Source of the DNA: Aliiroseovarius sediminilitoris | GTDB taxonomy: Bacteria; Pseudomonadota; Alphaproteobacteria; Rhodobacterales; Rhodobacteraceae | Reading direction: 5' to 3' | Assembly: GCF_900109955.1 (NCBI RefSeq) | Contig: NZ_FOJB01000002.1 | Span: 1-64,000 of the forward strand | Length of the DNA stretch: 64,000 nucleotides | In this document: piece by piece, positions 8,283-16,523 of the stretch | Numbering within the stretch: position 1 is the stretch's first letter | Layout: every line of letters starts with the position of its first letter | The notes under the pieces: generated by a model | The model's database searches: none | Told to the model about the DNA's origin: nothing | Seen by the model: only the letters and a program-made list of their open reading frames with translations | Made by a program: the position numbers and the translations under genes

Positions 8283-9020
8283 TCAGTTGTTTTCAGTGCT
8301 GTTCTCGGTGCCGGTATCTTCGCTTTTTTCTGTGCCGGTATCGTCACCCATCATTCCTTCGGAAGACGGACGCATATTCATACGCTTGGCAGGGGTTGTC
8401 ATTTCACTTGGTGTCACCATGCCGTCCCCATCCGAATCAAGATACTGGAAACGGTCAACCATCATGGACCGGGTGATTTCACCGTGCAGAACTTCGAACT
8501 CCTCAAGTGATAGCGCACCGTCACCATTCGTGTCAGCATCCGCGTGCATTGACTGCAATTGGCCAAGTGCCTCGTCACCTGAAACAATCCCATCACCATC
8601 GACATCAAATCGGTCCATCATCGACCCGCGCATGAGAGACATCATATCTTGTCCCATCATTCCCTGCGATCTGGCCGCTCCCATGTTGCCCATGCCAGCA
8701 CCCATGTTGCCCATGCCGCCGCCCATGTTGCCCATGCCGGCACCCATGTTGCCCATGCCGCCGCCCATCATCCCACCATGCATCTGCATCATCATTTTCA
8801 TCATGCCTTGCATCATTTGACGGTGGTCGCCGTCCATCATACCACCCTGGCCCATCATACCCATGGGTCCAGAACTGTCTGCCATCGCCCCAGAGCTTGG
8901 AGGATTGGCTTTACCTGCTCCTGCTTTCCCACCATCGTGGTGTCCTGCTTCGGCAAATGCTGCTCCGGTTGTGCTGAAGACCAGCGCCAGGGCGAGTGCG
9001 GTATTGGTTGTCTTGGACAT
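8283..9020 (-). CDS. Secreted methionine-rich EF-hand protein
   Basis: A 245-residue exported protein with a Sec signal ending at AAFAEA. The N-terminal half is extremely Met/Gly/His-rich and includes four tandem GMGNMG-(A/G) units, suited to binding Cu(I) or Ag(I) by thioethers. The C-terminal half has three EF-hand loops (DVDGDGIVSGDE, DADTNGDGALSLEE, DSDGDGMVTPSE) and an acidic Glu/Thr-rich tail. The start at 9020 puts the signal peptide first; a longer in-frame extension upstream would run into the regulator gene. It is divergent from an OmpR-type two-component system, the same layout as at 53-56 kb. A copper- or calcium-linked periplasmic sensor or buffer is inferred. Confidence 0.8.
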   Translation of the reverse strand: MSKTTNTALALALVFSTTGAAFAEAGHHDGGKAGAGKANPPSSGAMADSSGPMGMMGQGGMMDGDHRQMMQGMMKMMMQMHGGMMGGGMGNMGAGMGNMGGGMGNMGAGMGNMGAARSQGMMGQDMMSLMRGSMMDRFDVDGDGIVSGDEALGQLQSMHADADTNGDGALSLEEFEVLHGEITRSMMVDRFQYLDSDGDGMVTPSEMTTPAKRMNMRPSSEGMMGDDTGTEKSEDTGTENSTENN

Positions 9021-9098
9021 AGTAGCCTCTTTTCGTGTTTTGTTGCCTCGTTTACATCGGCATAAGAAATCGAAACGGAAGGGTATGCATCCCCCGGT

Positions 9099-9115
9099 TT
9101 GTAACCGTCTGTCGC
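9099..9115 (+). promoter_or_regulatory. Candidate response-regulator box (direct repeat)
   Basis: TTGTAAC-CGT-CTGTCGC, two 7-base half sites spaced by 10 bases, lies between the divergent EF-hand and response-regulator genes. The equivalent intergenic region at 53800-53816 has TTGTCGC-CAG-TTGTCGC. OmpR/PhoB-family regulators bind such tandem half sites. Confidence 0.45.
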
Positions 9116-9190
9116 AACACCCGATTCTTGATACAATCGGTGACAAAAATGGGTCTGACCGCCTCTGCGAAGATATCTTAGAAAGAGACC

Positions 9191-9913
9191 ATGACGAACC
9201 CACCGCATATCCTTGTTGTTGACGATCACCAGCAGATCCGTGACAGCGTGACCCGTTTTCTTGAGAAGAACGGCTTGCGCGCCACATCCGCGAAAGACGC
9301 TCAGGACATGGATGCGAAACTGGCCAAAGGGCATTTCGACCTCATGGTTCTGGATGTCATGATGCCGGGTGAAAGCGGGCTTTCGGTCTGTCAGCGTCTT
9401 GCAGCGGACAAAAGCATTCCAATTATCATGCTGACCGCATTGGGCGAGGAAACCGATCGGATTGTCGGACTGGAGATCGGAGCGGACGACTATATCGCGA
9501 AGCCGTTCAACCCCCGCGAATTGTTGGCGCGGATCAAGGCAGTGCTGCGCCGCGCGCCTCCGGTCGAAACCGTGGCAGGTGACTTTGCCGGCAAGAAAGT
9601 TCGATTTGCGCATTTGACCCTTGACGTTGACCGACAGGTTCTTTTGGACAGCGGTGCCACGGAAATTGCGCTGACCAGCGCAGATTTCAAACTTCTGATG
9701 GTGCTGCTTGAACGCCCCAGGGTAATCCTTAATCGCGACCAACTTCTGGATTTGGCTGCTGGACGGGCGGCGGGTCCTCTGGACCGCACCATCGATAACC
9801 AGATCAGCAGGCTGCGTCGCAAGATCGAACCCGATATCCTGCGCCCGAAGATCATAAAGACGATCCGCAACGGTGGGTATTGCCTTAGTGCCGATGTAGA
9901 GGTCGACGGATGA
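9191..9913 (+). CDS. OmpR/PhoB-family response regulator
   Basis: A 240-residue regulator with a receiver domain (about 5-120; phospho-acceptor Asp55 in LDVMMPG, Asp-Asp pair at 11-12, Lys in AKPFNPREL) and a C-terminal winged helix (LDRTIDNQISRLRRKIE, IKTIRNGGYCL). The 3' end overlaps the histidine kinase start by four bases. It is divergent from the Met-rich EF-hand protein. Its receiver is closely similar to that of the regulator at 53934, with near-identical ETDRIVGLEIGADDY and FNPRELLARI stretches. Copper or envelope stress sensing is an inference from context. Confidence 0.9.
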   Translation: MTNPPHILVVDDHQQIRDSVTRFLEKNGLRATSAKDAQDMDAKLAKGHFDLMVLDVMMPGESGLSVCQRLAADKSIPIIMLTALGEETDRIVGLEIGADDYIAKPFNPRELLARIKAVLRRAPPVETVAGDFAGKKVRFAHLTLDVDRQVLLDSGATEIALTSADFKLLMVLLERPRVILNRDQLLDLAAGRAAGPLDRTIDNQISRLRRKIEPDILRPKIIKTIRNGGYCLSADVEVDG

Positions 9914-11391
9914 CCTTGGCGCCCATTTATACTCTGCGGGTTCAACTGGTGCTGTTGGTGATCGCAGCCTTGACAGTCGCACAAGTGATCAGTCTTTGGC
10001 TGTTCGCGGATGAACGCAGTTTGGCCGTGCGTGCAGCTCTTGGTTTCGAAGCAGCAGGGCGCGCCGCCAATGTCGCGCGGTTGATCGAAGAAGCCCCTGA
10101 AGATTTGCACATGTCGATCCTGCGCGCTGCAAATTCGCCACTTGTCCGATTTGATCTGGCAAAAGAACCCATGGTTCAGCTTACTGGTCATTCGGACGGC
10201 GGTCTGGTCGAGACACGTATCCGCGCGCTTCTTGACGATGGTTACAGTCGCGACATCCGCGTCGAACTGCATGAGATTGAAGGGCGGATTCTTCCGCTTC
10301 CGCAACTTTCACAACAGATGTCCGAAATGCACGCGGCAATGATGCGCGGCGGGCTTTCGGCGGTCGAGATGAATTTGTCCATCGCGATCGCAGGCGGGCG
10401 CTGGTTGAACGTCGGAACGCGATTCGAACGACCGCCGATCCAATGGCCTGTTTATTCAATGTTGACCTTCGCATTATCGGCAGCGGTCATTCTGATCGCG
10501 ATTTTTTGGTTCCTGATGACCCGTTTGACGGGTCCACTGCGACGGCTGGTTGGCGCGGCAGATCGATTGGGACGGGGCGAAGATGTGGCGGATTTGCCCA
10601 TGGCCGGACCAACCGAGGTGCGTGACCTGACCTCGACCTTCAATCGGATGCAGGATCGCCTGACACGGTTTGTGGCAGACCGAACTCGACTACTTGCGGC
10701 GCTTGGGCACGACATACGCTCACCGCTCACAGCGATGCGGGTGCGGGCTGAAATGGTAGATGACGTTGAAACCCGCGATAGTCTTATCGCCTCGGTCGAG
10801 GAAATGCAGTCCATGGTCGAAGCCACTTTGACATTCGCGCGTGGGCTTGCGGATTCCGAAGAGCCCGAGACCATTGATATCGGCGAATTTCTTGATGCGC
10901 TGAAATCTGACATGGTGACGCCGTTTCACCTTGAAGACGGTCCAACGGTCAAAGCCCGGATTCGCCCTCATGCGCTGCGACGTGCCCTGCGCAACGTCAT
11001 CGAAAATGCAGTTCGCTATGGTGGTGCGACGCGTGTCAGCCATCAAAGCCGCACCGAGGAATTCATCATCACCGTCGAAGATAATGGCCCAGGCATTCCC
11101 GCCCCAGAACTGGAGCGCGTCTTTGATCCCTTCTTTCGCCTTGAGCAATCACGATCGCTTGAAACAGGCGGGCATGGGTTGGGTTTATCAATCGCTCGAA
11201 CGATAATTCGTGCCCATGGCGGCGATATTTCACTTTCCAATCGCGACGAAGGGGGGCTACGTGCAACCATCGCGATTCCTTTTGCGGACGACTTATCAAT
11301 GAAAGGAGACCATCATGAACATGAAGCTAGGTCTAACAACTCTGGCCGCGCTGCTTATGGCGAACATCGCCTATGCGGACAGGGCAGATGA
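9910..11391 (+). CDS. Sensor histidine kinase (HAMP-HisKA-HATPase)
   Basis: A 493-residue inner-membrane kinase with a first membrane helix at about 9-32, a periplasmic sensor of about 150 residues, a second helix near 189-212, HAMP, HisKA with GHDIRSPL (phospho-acceptor His267), then an ATPase domain with NVIENAVRYGG, DNGPGIP and GGHGLGLSIA. The periplasmic part has a Met/His patch (QQMSEMHAAMMRGG) that could contact copper. The C-terminus runs on past the usual end (ATIAIPF) for about 30 residues, overlapping the SHOCT gene by 77 bases. Partner of the response regulator just upstream. Confidence 0.9.
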   Translation: MTLAPIYTLRVQLVLLVIAALTVAQVISLWLFADERSLAVRAALGFEAAGRAANVARLIEEAPEDLHMSILRAANSPLVRFDLAKEPMVQLTGHSDGGLVETRIRALLDDGYSRDIRVELHEIEGRILPLPQLSQQMSEMHAAMMRGGLSAVEMNLSIAIAGGRWLNVGTRFERPPIQWPVYSMLTFALSAAVILIAIFWFLMTRLTGPLRRLVGAADRLGRGEDVADLPMAGPTEVRDLTSTFNRMQDRLTRFVADRTRLLAALGHDIRSPLTAMRVRAEMVDDVETRDSLIASVEEMQSMVEATLTFARGLADSEEPETIDIGEFLDALKSDMVTPFHLEDGPTVKARIRPHALRRALRNVIENAVRYGGATRVSHQSRTEEFIITVEDNGPGIPAPELERVFDPFFRLEQSRSLETGGHGLGLSIARTIIRAHGGDISLSNRDEGGLRATIAIPFADDLSMKGDHHEHEARSNNSGRAAYGEHRLCGQGR

Positions 11392-11635
11392 TTGGGGCAG
11401 GGGGTACGGCCACATGACTGGAGGCGGAGCATATGGTATGTTTGGTGGACTCATGATGTTGGCTTTTTGGGGCGTGATCATCGTCTTGATCGTGCTGGCG
11501 GTTCGCTGGTTCTCCGGTGATCGACCCGGCGGGAGCAAATCTTCGGATGCAATGAACGTCCTCAGATCCCGCTTTGCCAAAGGAGAGATCGATGAAGAAG
11601 AGTTTCTCAAGCGAAAAGCTGCACTCGAAGATTGA
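11315..11635 (+). CDS. SHOCT-domain small membrane protein
   Basis: A 106-residue protein with a signal sequence, a Gly/His/Met-rich stretch (WGRGYGHMTGGGAYGM), one membrane helix (about 47-66) and a C-terminal SHOCT motif (VLRSRFAKGEIDEEEFLKRKAALED). SHOCT domains are short oligomerisation or targeting helices found at the ends of membrane proteins. The gene has a strong AAAGGAG ribosome site although it begins inside the kinase gene. Small SHOCT proteins are frequent in copper loci; the role is unknown. Confidence 0.85.
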   Translation: MNMKLGLTTLAALLMANIAYADRADDWGRGYGHMTGGGAYGMFGGLMMLAFWGVIIVLIVLAVRWFSGDRPGGSKSSDAMNVLRSRFAKGEIDEEEFLKRKAALED

Positions 11636-11651
11636 CCTTCGCCAGACAGCT

Positions 11652-11671
11652 CTCACCCTTTCGAGGGTGAG
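11652..11671 (+). terminator. Stem-loop CTCACCCT-TTCG-AGGGTGAG
   Basis: A perfect 8-bp stem with a stable TTCG tetraloop lies 17 bases past the SHOCT stop and 37 bases before ccmF. No T-run follows, so it probably attenuates read-through or stabilises the upstream mRNA. Confidence 0.55.
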
Positions 11672-11707
11672 GGCACCACGACTGTACTTGATTGACAGGA
11701 TAGCAAC

Positions 11708-13708
11708 ATGACACCCGAAATCGGCCACTTTGCCCTAGCACTCGCCTTTGCATTGGCACTCATCCAAAGCGTACTCCCCGTGATGGGGGCTAATCGCGGC
11801 AAGCTGCTCTGGATGCAGTCCGCACGTGCGACATCAATCGGGCAGTTGGTGCTTGTCGCGGTTGCATTCGCCGCCTTGATGCGAAGCTTCATCATCAGCG
11901 ACTTTACCGTTGTCAACGTGGCATCGAACTCGCATTCACTCAAACCCATGCTCTACAAGATTGCCGGAACCTGGGGCAGTCACGAGGGGTCATTATTGCT
12001 CTGGGTGTTGATCCTGACCATTTTTGGCGCCGCCGTATCGGTGTTTGGCAGCAATATACCGGACTCGTTGAAGGCGCGCACGCTCGCCGTGCAGGCGTGG
12101 ATCAGTTCAGGCTTCTTGTCATTCATGCTTCTGACATCGAACCCGTTTGACCGGGTGTTTCCACCCCCTGCGAACGGTAACGATCTGAACCCGCTTTTGC
12201 AGGATTTCGGCCTCGCGCTTCACCCTCCGTTCCTTTACCTCGGATATGTCGGTTTCTCGATCGTCTTTTCTTTCGCCGTGGCTGCATTGTTGGAAGGCCG
12301 GGTCGATGCCGCATGGGCCCGCTGGGTGCGTCCCTGGACGTTGGCCGCCTGGATTTTCCTGACCGCAGGCATCGTGCTTGGCTCGTGGTGGGCTTATTAT
12401 GAGCTTGGCTGGGGTGGCTGGTGGTTCTGGGATCCGGTTGAGAATGTCAGCTTCATGCCTTGGCTGCTTGGCACTGCCTTGCTTCATTCCGCTATCGTTA
12501 CCGAAAAACGCGATGCATTCAAAAGCTGGACAATCCTGTTGGCGATCCTGACGTTCTCGCTGTCATTGTTGGGAACGTTCGTGGTGCGGTCAGGGCTTTT
12601 GACTTCGGTCCACGCCTTTGCCGTTGACCCGGAGCGCGGGCTTTACATCCTGTTCCTGCTGGCGTTGTCGATCGGTGGCTCGCTGGCACTTTACGCATGG
12701 CGTGCGCCGATGATGGAGGCTGGTGGGGTTTTCAAACCCATCAGCCGCGAAGCTGGATTGCTGGTCAACAACCTTATCCTTGGCGCGGCAACCGGGTCGG
12801 TCCTGTTCGGGACGCTCTATCCGCTGTTTCTTGAGGCGGTCACTGGAGAAAAAATTTCAGTCGGACCCCCTTTCTTTAACTCAACCTTCATACCAATGAT
12901 GCTGCCATTGGTGTTTTTCATGGGCGTCGGCCCATACCTGAGTTGGAAACGGGCTGATTTGCCCGGTGTTCTACAGCGTGTGAAATTCGTCGCACTGGCA
13001 TCAATCGTCGCGACCCTAGTTCTGTGGTATCTTCAGGAAGGTGGACCATTGCTGGCGCACCTGTCGGTCCTGCTGGCCATCTGGTTGTTGCTCGCGACGT
13101 TGCGGGAATGGGCGATGCGCATTCGACTGTTTGATGTGCCCTTTCCCGATGCGCTGCGTCGTGCGCGCAATCTGCCGCGCGCATCGTATGGAATGACATT
13201 GGCCCATGCCGGTCTTGCGGTCCTTATGCTTGGCCTTATTGGCTCCAGCGCCTGGAAGGTTGAAGAGGTCGTATTTGTTTCGCCCGGGACAACCATTGAA
13301 ATTGCCGGTTTCGAGGTCAGGTTCGACGGGGTCGAGCGGGTGCGTGGACCAAATTATTTCGCCGACCGCGGCACGTTGTATGTCACGAAAGGAGGGGAAG
13401 CCGTCACGACCCTGTTCCCCGAGCGGCGCTTCTACCCGATTGCCGAAAGCTCAACGACAGAAAGCGCTATTCGCTCTACCATTGTTGGTGATCTCTATAC
13501 CTCGATAGCTGAACCGGCGTCTGACGACGCGGAACTAAGTGGCGCTTGGACCCTGCGCATTCTTTATGAGCCGTTCGTCAACTTCATCTGGTTGGGCGCC
13601 GTAATCATGATCACTGGAGGCGGATTGTCCTTGTCAGACCGACGGCTTCGGGTCGGCGCACCGAAACGCAAACCAGTGCTCCCTGCGATCACGAATCCGG
13701 CGGAATAG
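11708..13708 (+). CDS. ccmF: Cytochrome c haem lyase subunit CcmF
   Basis: A 666-residue polytopic inner-membrane protein of the System I cytochrome c maturation ligase, which joins haem to apocytochrome CxxCH motifs in the periplasm. The WWD haem-handling motif is clear (WWAYYELGWGGWWFWDPVENVSFMPW), as are the HEGSLLLW and LHPPFLYLGY histidine segments. The C-terminal periplasmic domain and final helix are present, so the gene is full length. It starts a tight ccmF-ccmG-ccmH-ccmI operon. ccmA-E are not in the window and must be elsewhere if the set is functional. Confidence 0.96.
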   Translation: MTPEIGHFALALAFALALIQSVLPVMGANRGKLLWMQSARATSIGQLVLVAVAFAALMRSFIISDFTVVNVASNSHSLKPMLYKIAGTWGSHEGSLLLWVLILTIFGAAVSVFGSNIPDSLKARTLAVQAWISSGFLSFMLLTSNPFDRVFPPPANGNDLNPLLQDFGLALHPPFLYLGYVGFSIVFSFAVAALLEGRVDAAWARWVRPWTLAAWIFLTAGIVLGSWWAYYELGWGGWWFWDPVENVSFMPWLLGTALLHSAIVTEKRDAFKSWTILLAILTFSLSLLGTFVVRSGLLTSVHAFAVDPERGLYILFLLALSIGGSLALYAWRAPMMEAGGVFKPISREAGLLVNNLILGAATGSVLFGTLYPLFLEAVTGEKISVGPPFFNSTFIPMMLPLVFFMGVGPYLSWKRADLPGVLQRVKFVALASIVATLVLWYLQEGGPLLAHLSVLLAIWLLLATLREWAMRIRLFDVPFPDALRRARNLPRASYGMTLAHAGLAVLMLGLIGSSAWKVEEVVFVSPGTTIEIAGFEVRFDGVERVRGPNYFADRGTLYVTKGGEAVTTLFPERRFYPIAESSTTESAIRSTIVGDLYTSIAEPASDDAELSGAWTLRILYEPFVNFIWLGAVIMITGGGLSLSDRRLRVGAPKRKPVLPAITNPAE

Positions 13709-13711
13709 AAC

Positions 13712-14275
13712 ATGTTACGAGTACTGGCTTTCCTACCGTTCCTGATTGCGGTTGTTTTCGGGGGGTTTCTTCTCTGGGGTTTGAACCCGGATCGGAATCC
13801 GAATGAAGTCCCGACCGTGTTGATCTCGCAACCAGCACCAGAGTTTGAACTGGGGCCGGTTGCGGGTCTGGATACCCCGGGCTTGTCGCGTTCAAACTTG
13901 ATTGGAACCGATTCACCAGTCGTCGTGAATGTCTTTGCGTCCTGGTGCGTGCCATGTCGCGCGGAACATGCAGTGCTGACCAGCTTGGCCGAGCGCGATG
14001 GCATCCGGCTTTTTGGCATCAACTACAAGGACGAACCCGAAGACGCGGCGCGGTGGTTGGCCGAACTCGGGAACCCATACACACGGATTGGCTCTGACCT
14101 GTCGGGGCGGGCCGGGATTGAGTGGGGCATTTCCGGAGTGCCGGAAACCTTCATTGTCGGCACCGATGGCACCGTGCTCTACCGCTATGTCGGCCCGGTC
14201 GTGGGAGAGGAAGCGGTCGGTAAATTTCGCGAGGCCCTGGTCCAAGCCGGTGCCCTGAACAGAGAGGATCTGTGA
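13712..14275 (+). CDS. ccmG: Thiol:disulfide interchange protein CcmG/DsbE
   Basis: A 187-residue membrane-anchored periplasmic thioredoxin that reduces apocytochrome c or CcmH thiols before haem attachment. An N-terminal helix (about 3-23) precedes the thioredoxin fold with active site WCVPC (Cys79, Cys82). The GVPETF cis-proline loop is typical of CcmG. It begins three bases after ccmF and its TGA overlaps the ccmH start. Reducing power probably comes from a DsbD/CcdA-type protein such as the one at 16524. Confidence 0.94.
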   Translation: MLRVLAFLPFLIAVVFGGFLLWGLNPDRNPNEVPTVLISQPAPEFELGPVAGLDTPGLSRSNLIGTDSPVVVNVFASWCVPCRAEHAVLTSLAERDGIRLFGINYKDEPEDAARWLAELGNPYTRIGSDLSGRAGIEWGISGVPETFIVGTDGTVLYRYVGPVVGEEAVGKFREALVQAGALNREDL

Positions 14276-14748
14276 TGTTGCGACTTTTTATACTTCTTCT
14301 GGCGATGGCTTTGCCGATGACGGCATTGGCTGTTGAGCCGGACGAAATGCTGGATGATCCGGTATTGGAGGCACGCGCGCGCGAAGTGTCAAAGGGGCTT
14401 CGCTGTGTCGTATGTCTGAACCAGGACATCGACAGTTCAAACGCGGGCGTCGCGCGCGATCTGCGGTTGCTGGTTCGTGAACGCATCATGGCCGGGGACA
14501 CTAACGAAGAGGCCACGGCCTTTATCCAAGCTCGCTATGGTGACTATGTCCTGCTTAGACCGCCCTTGAATGCCAAAACCTACGTCTTGTGGTTTGCACC
14601 GCCAACGCTGTTGATCATCGGCGTCGGTGTTGGCTGGATGACGTTGTTGCGCAGGAGAAGGAAGCCTGTTCAAAACAAACTGAGCGAAGCCGAAGAGCAA
14701 GAAATCAAACAGTTCATAGATGACCAGAAGGCAGGAGAAAGTACATGA
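14275..14748 (+). CDS. ccmH: Cytochrome c maturation protein CcmH (CycL-type)
   Basis: A 157-residue protein with a signal peptide, the redox motif LRCVVCLNQ (Cys44, Cys47), a three-helix periplasmic domain ending in GDYVLLRPPL, and a C-terminal membrane helix. It is part of the CcmFHI haem ligation complex. The start chosen is the ATG at 14275, overlapping the ccmG stop as TGATG; an in-frame GTG lies one codon earlier. The 3' end overlaps ccmI by four bases. Confidence 0.94.
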   Translation: MLRLFILLLAMALPMTALAVEPDEMLDDPVLEARAREVSKGLRCVVCLNQDIDSSNAGVARDLRLLVRERIMAGDTNEEATAFIQARYGDYVLLRPPLNAKTYVLWFAPPTLLIIGVGVGWMTLLRRRRKPVQNKLSEAEEQEIKQFIDDQKAGEST

Positions 14749-15905
14749 TTTTCGTTTGGATGGGGTTGCTGACACTTATTGCAGTCGCCTTCGTTGCCTT
14801 TCCCTTGCTGAAGAAGGAGCAGGCACCAACATCTGCGCAGGATTCGACGCCAGCAGTTCTGGTGGATCAGTTGGACGAGGTGCAACGTGACCTTGATCGA
14901 CGCGTGATATCGAACTCCGAAGCATCGGCTGCGCAGCAGGAGATCAAGCGGCGCATTCTGGCAGCGGCAAGACGCACGGTGTCCGGACAGACTGTCGAGA
15001 ACACAAGCGGAAGGGTCGGGCTTTGGCTGGCCGTTTTATTCGTGCCGCTTCTGGCTGTCGTATACTATGCCTTCATGGGATCGCCAGAAATCTCAAGCCT
15101 GGCCTTTGCAGATCGCCAAGCCGAACGCGCCGAGCAAGAGAAAATTACCGAACTTACAGACAAGCTCTATGCCCGATTGGCGTCCGATCCGGAAGGCGGG
15201 CCGTCAGAGGGTTGGATGCTGCTAGGACAGACCTACTATCGTATGGGAGAGTATTCGCGGGCCGCGGCTGCGTTCGAGACCGTAGCGGACCGCGAAGATG
15301 CGACTTCGGCGACCTTTTCAATGCTGGCCGAAGCCCTGGTTAGTGCTGAGCAGGGTATCGTGACACCTAAAGCGGAAACCGCCATTGACAAAGCAATCGC
15401 GCTGGACCCAACCAACCCTGCGGGTGTTTTCTATAAATCAATGGCCATGGCACAGAAAGGCGAAGAGCAAGCGGCCTATGAGCTGTTGTTATCCAGTCTG
15501 GAGGCCGCCGACGGATTCGCATCCTGGATGGAAGTCTTTGTCGCACAAGCCAATCAGATCGGTGAAAAAATTGGCCAGGACCCAATTTCACTGACGGATT
15601 ATGCACCGATGGCAAACGGTGGGGCAGGACCGACAGCCGAGGACATCGAGGCTGCTGGCGAAATGAGCGCCGAAGATCGTAGTGATTTTATCCGTTCAAT
15701 GGTGGAGCGACTTGCCGCTCGACTTGAAGAAAACCCTGAAGATCTGGAAGGTTGGATGCGATTGGCGAACGCCTACAAGGTCCTTGGAGAAAAGCAGAAT
15801 GCGGTTTCGGCTTACGAACAGGCCTCAAACTTGCTTGCTGACCTCGCCGCGAATGATCCACGGCATCAAATTGTAGAGCAGGCATTGTCTGAACTGAAAG
15901 AATAA
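14745..15905 (+). CDS. ccmI: Cytochrome c maturation protein CcmI (TPR apocytochrome chaperone)
   Basis: A 386-residue protein with an N-terminal membrane helix (3-21), a cytoplasmic coiled-coil loop (VDQLDEVQRDLDRRVIS...), a second helix (about 90-108) and a periplasmic TPR domain (GWMLLGQTYYRMGEYSRAA and later repeats) that binds apocytochrome C-termini. This is the Rhodobacter-type CcmI layout. It closes the ccmFGHI operon; a strong hairpin at 16029 lies downstream. Confidence 0.92.
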   Translation: MIFVWMGLLTLIAVAFVAFPLLKKEQAPTSAQDSTPAVLVDQLDEVQRDLDRRVISNSEASAAQQEIKRRILAAARRTVSGQTVENTSGRVGLWLAVLFVPLLAVVYYAFMGSPEISSLAFADRQAERAEQEKITELTDKLYARLASDPEGGPSEGWMLLGQTYYRMGEYSRAAAAFETVADREDATSATFSMLAEALVSAEQGIVTPKAETAIDKAIALDPTNPAGVFYKSMAMAQKGEEQAAYELLLSSLEAADGFASWMEVFVAQANQIGEKIGQDPISLTDYAPMANGGAGPTAEDIEAAGEMSAEDRSDFIRSMVERLAARLEENPEDLEGWMRLANAYKVLGEKQNAVSAYEQASNLLADLAANDPRHQIVEQALSELKE

Positions 15906-16028
15906 CAATGAGTTGGCAAGGGATCTTTGGGAAGGTTCTCGGTGTTCCTTCCGTTTGGGTATGTGAAAGGTCAGCCTGTTTGCACCCACCAATCCAACGC
16001 TGACACAGAAAATCCATGACGAACTATC

Positions 16029-16052
16029 CCAGCGGCTTTGACAAGCCGCTGG
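16029..16052. terminator. Strong hairpin CCAGCGGCTT-TGAC-AAGCCGCTGG
   Basis: A perfect 10-bp stem with a 4-base loop lies 123 bases after the ccmI stop, followed by TTGATTTC. Probable terminator for the ccm operon. Confidence 0.6.
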
Positions 16053-16258
16053 TTGATTTCATGCCAAAACCGTTTCCTCAGGTGGGCAATGGCAATCAAT
16101 TGAGGTCTGGGCGGATCACTTGACCTTACGCCCGTTCATATAGGGTCCGGGCTTGAGCGGATTCTACTCTCAATCACGACACCGTAAACAAAACGGTCGC
16201 ATCCCGGGCATCTGGCGCAGATATCTTGCCACGGCATTCAAGTGATCCAAGCCTTAAG

Positions 16259-16283
16259 CCAGGCCAGGCCAGGCCAGGCCAGG
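16259..16283. repeat. Five tandem CCAGG units
   Basis: An exact five-copy pentanucleotide repeat in non-coding DNA. It is a candidate slippage site; no function is apparent. Confidence 0.85.
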
Positions 16284-16523
16284 AATATTGTGGTCGGGGC
16301 GGCATGAAAGCTCGTGTTGATATCCCCATGAAACAGGCATTACCGGGCCATAGCTCTAAGTTGCAATCCGGGGATACCCATGCGCCACCTTGACCTGTCA
16401 GAAATCAAGACGCCCTGAAAGATACCGGCTGTGGCGCTAAAGCCTGCGCTGTCAGCAATTCTGCAAACACCGCTGGCCTTGCGCTTCCTGAATTCTGGGG
16501 TTTTCCGGTGTCTTTGCGCCGCG

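Larger units (their letters stand above)
15906..16523. other. Gap of about 620 bases without a recognisable gene
   Basis: Between the convergent ccmI and scsB genes. It contains a perfect hairpin (16029-16052) and a CCAGG tandem repeat (16259-16283). No frame showed a family signature or a ribosome site with good coding character; the region could hold decayed mobile DNA, but nothing specific supports that. Confidence 0.5.

Noticed and set aside
8649-8800. Short direct repeats that could suggest a CRISPR-like array
   Set aside because: They are in-frame GMGNMG codon repeats within the EF-hand gene; there are no spacers of constant length.
16259-16283. CCAGG tandem repeat as an origin iteron or attachment site
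   Set aside because: Only five perfect 5-base units, with no replication or integrase gene near.
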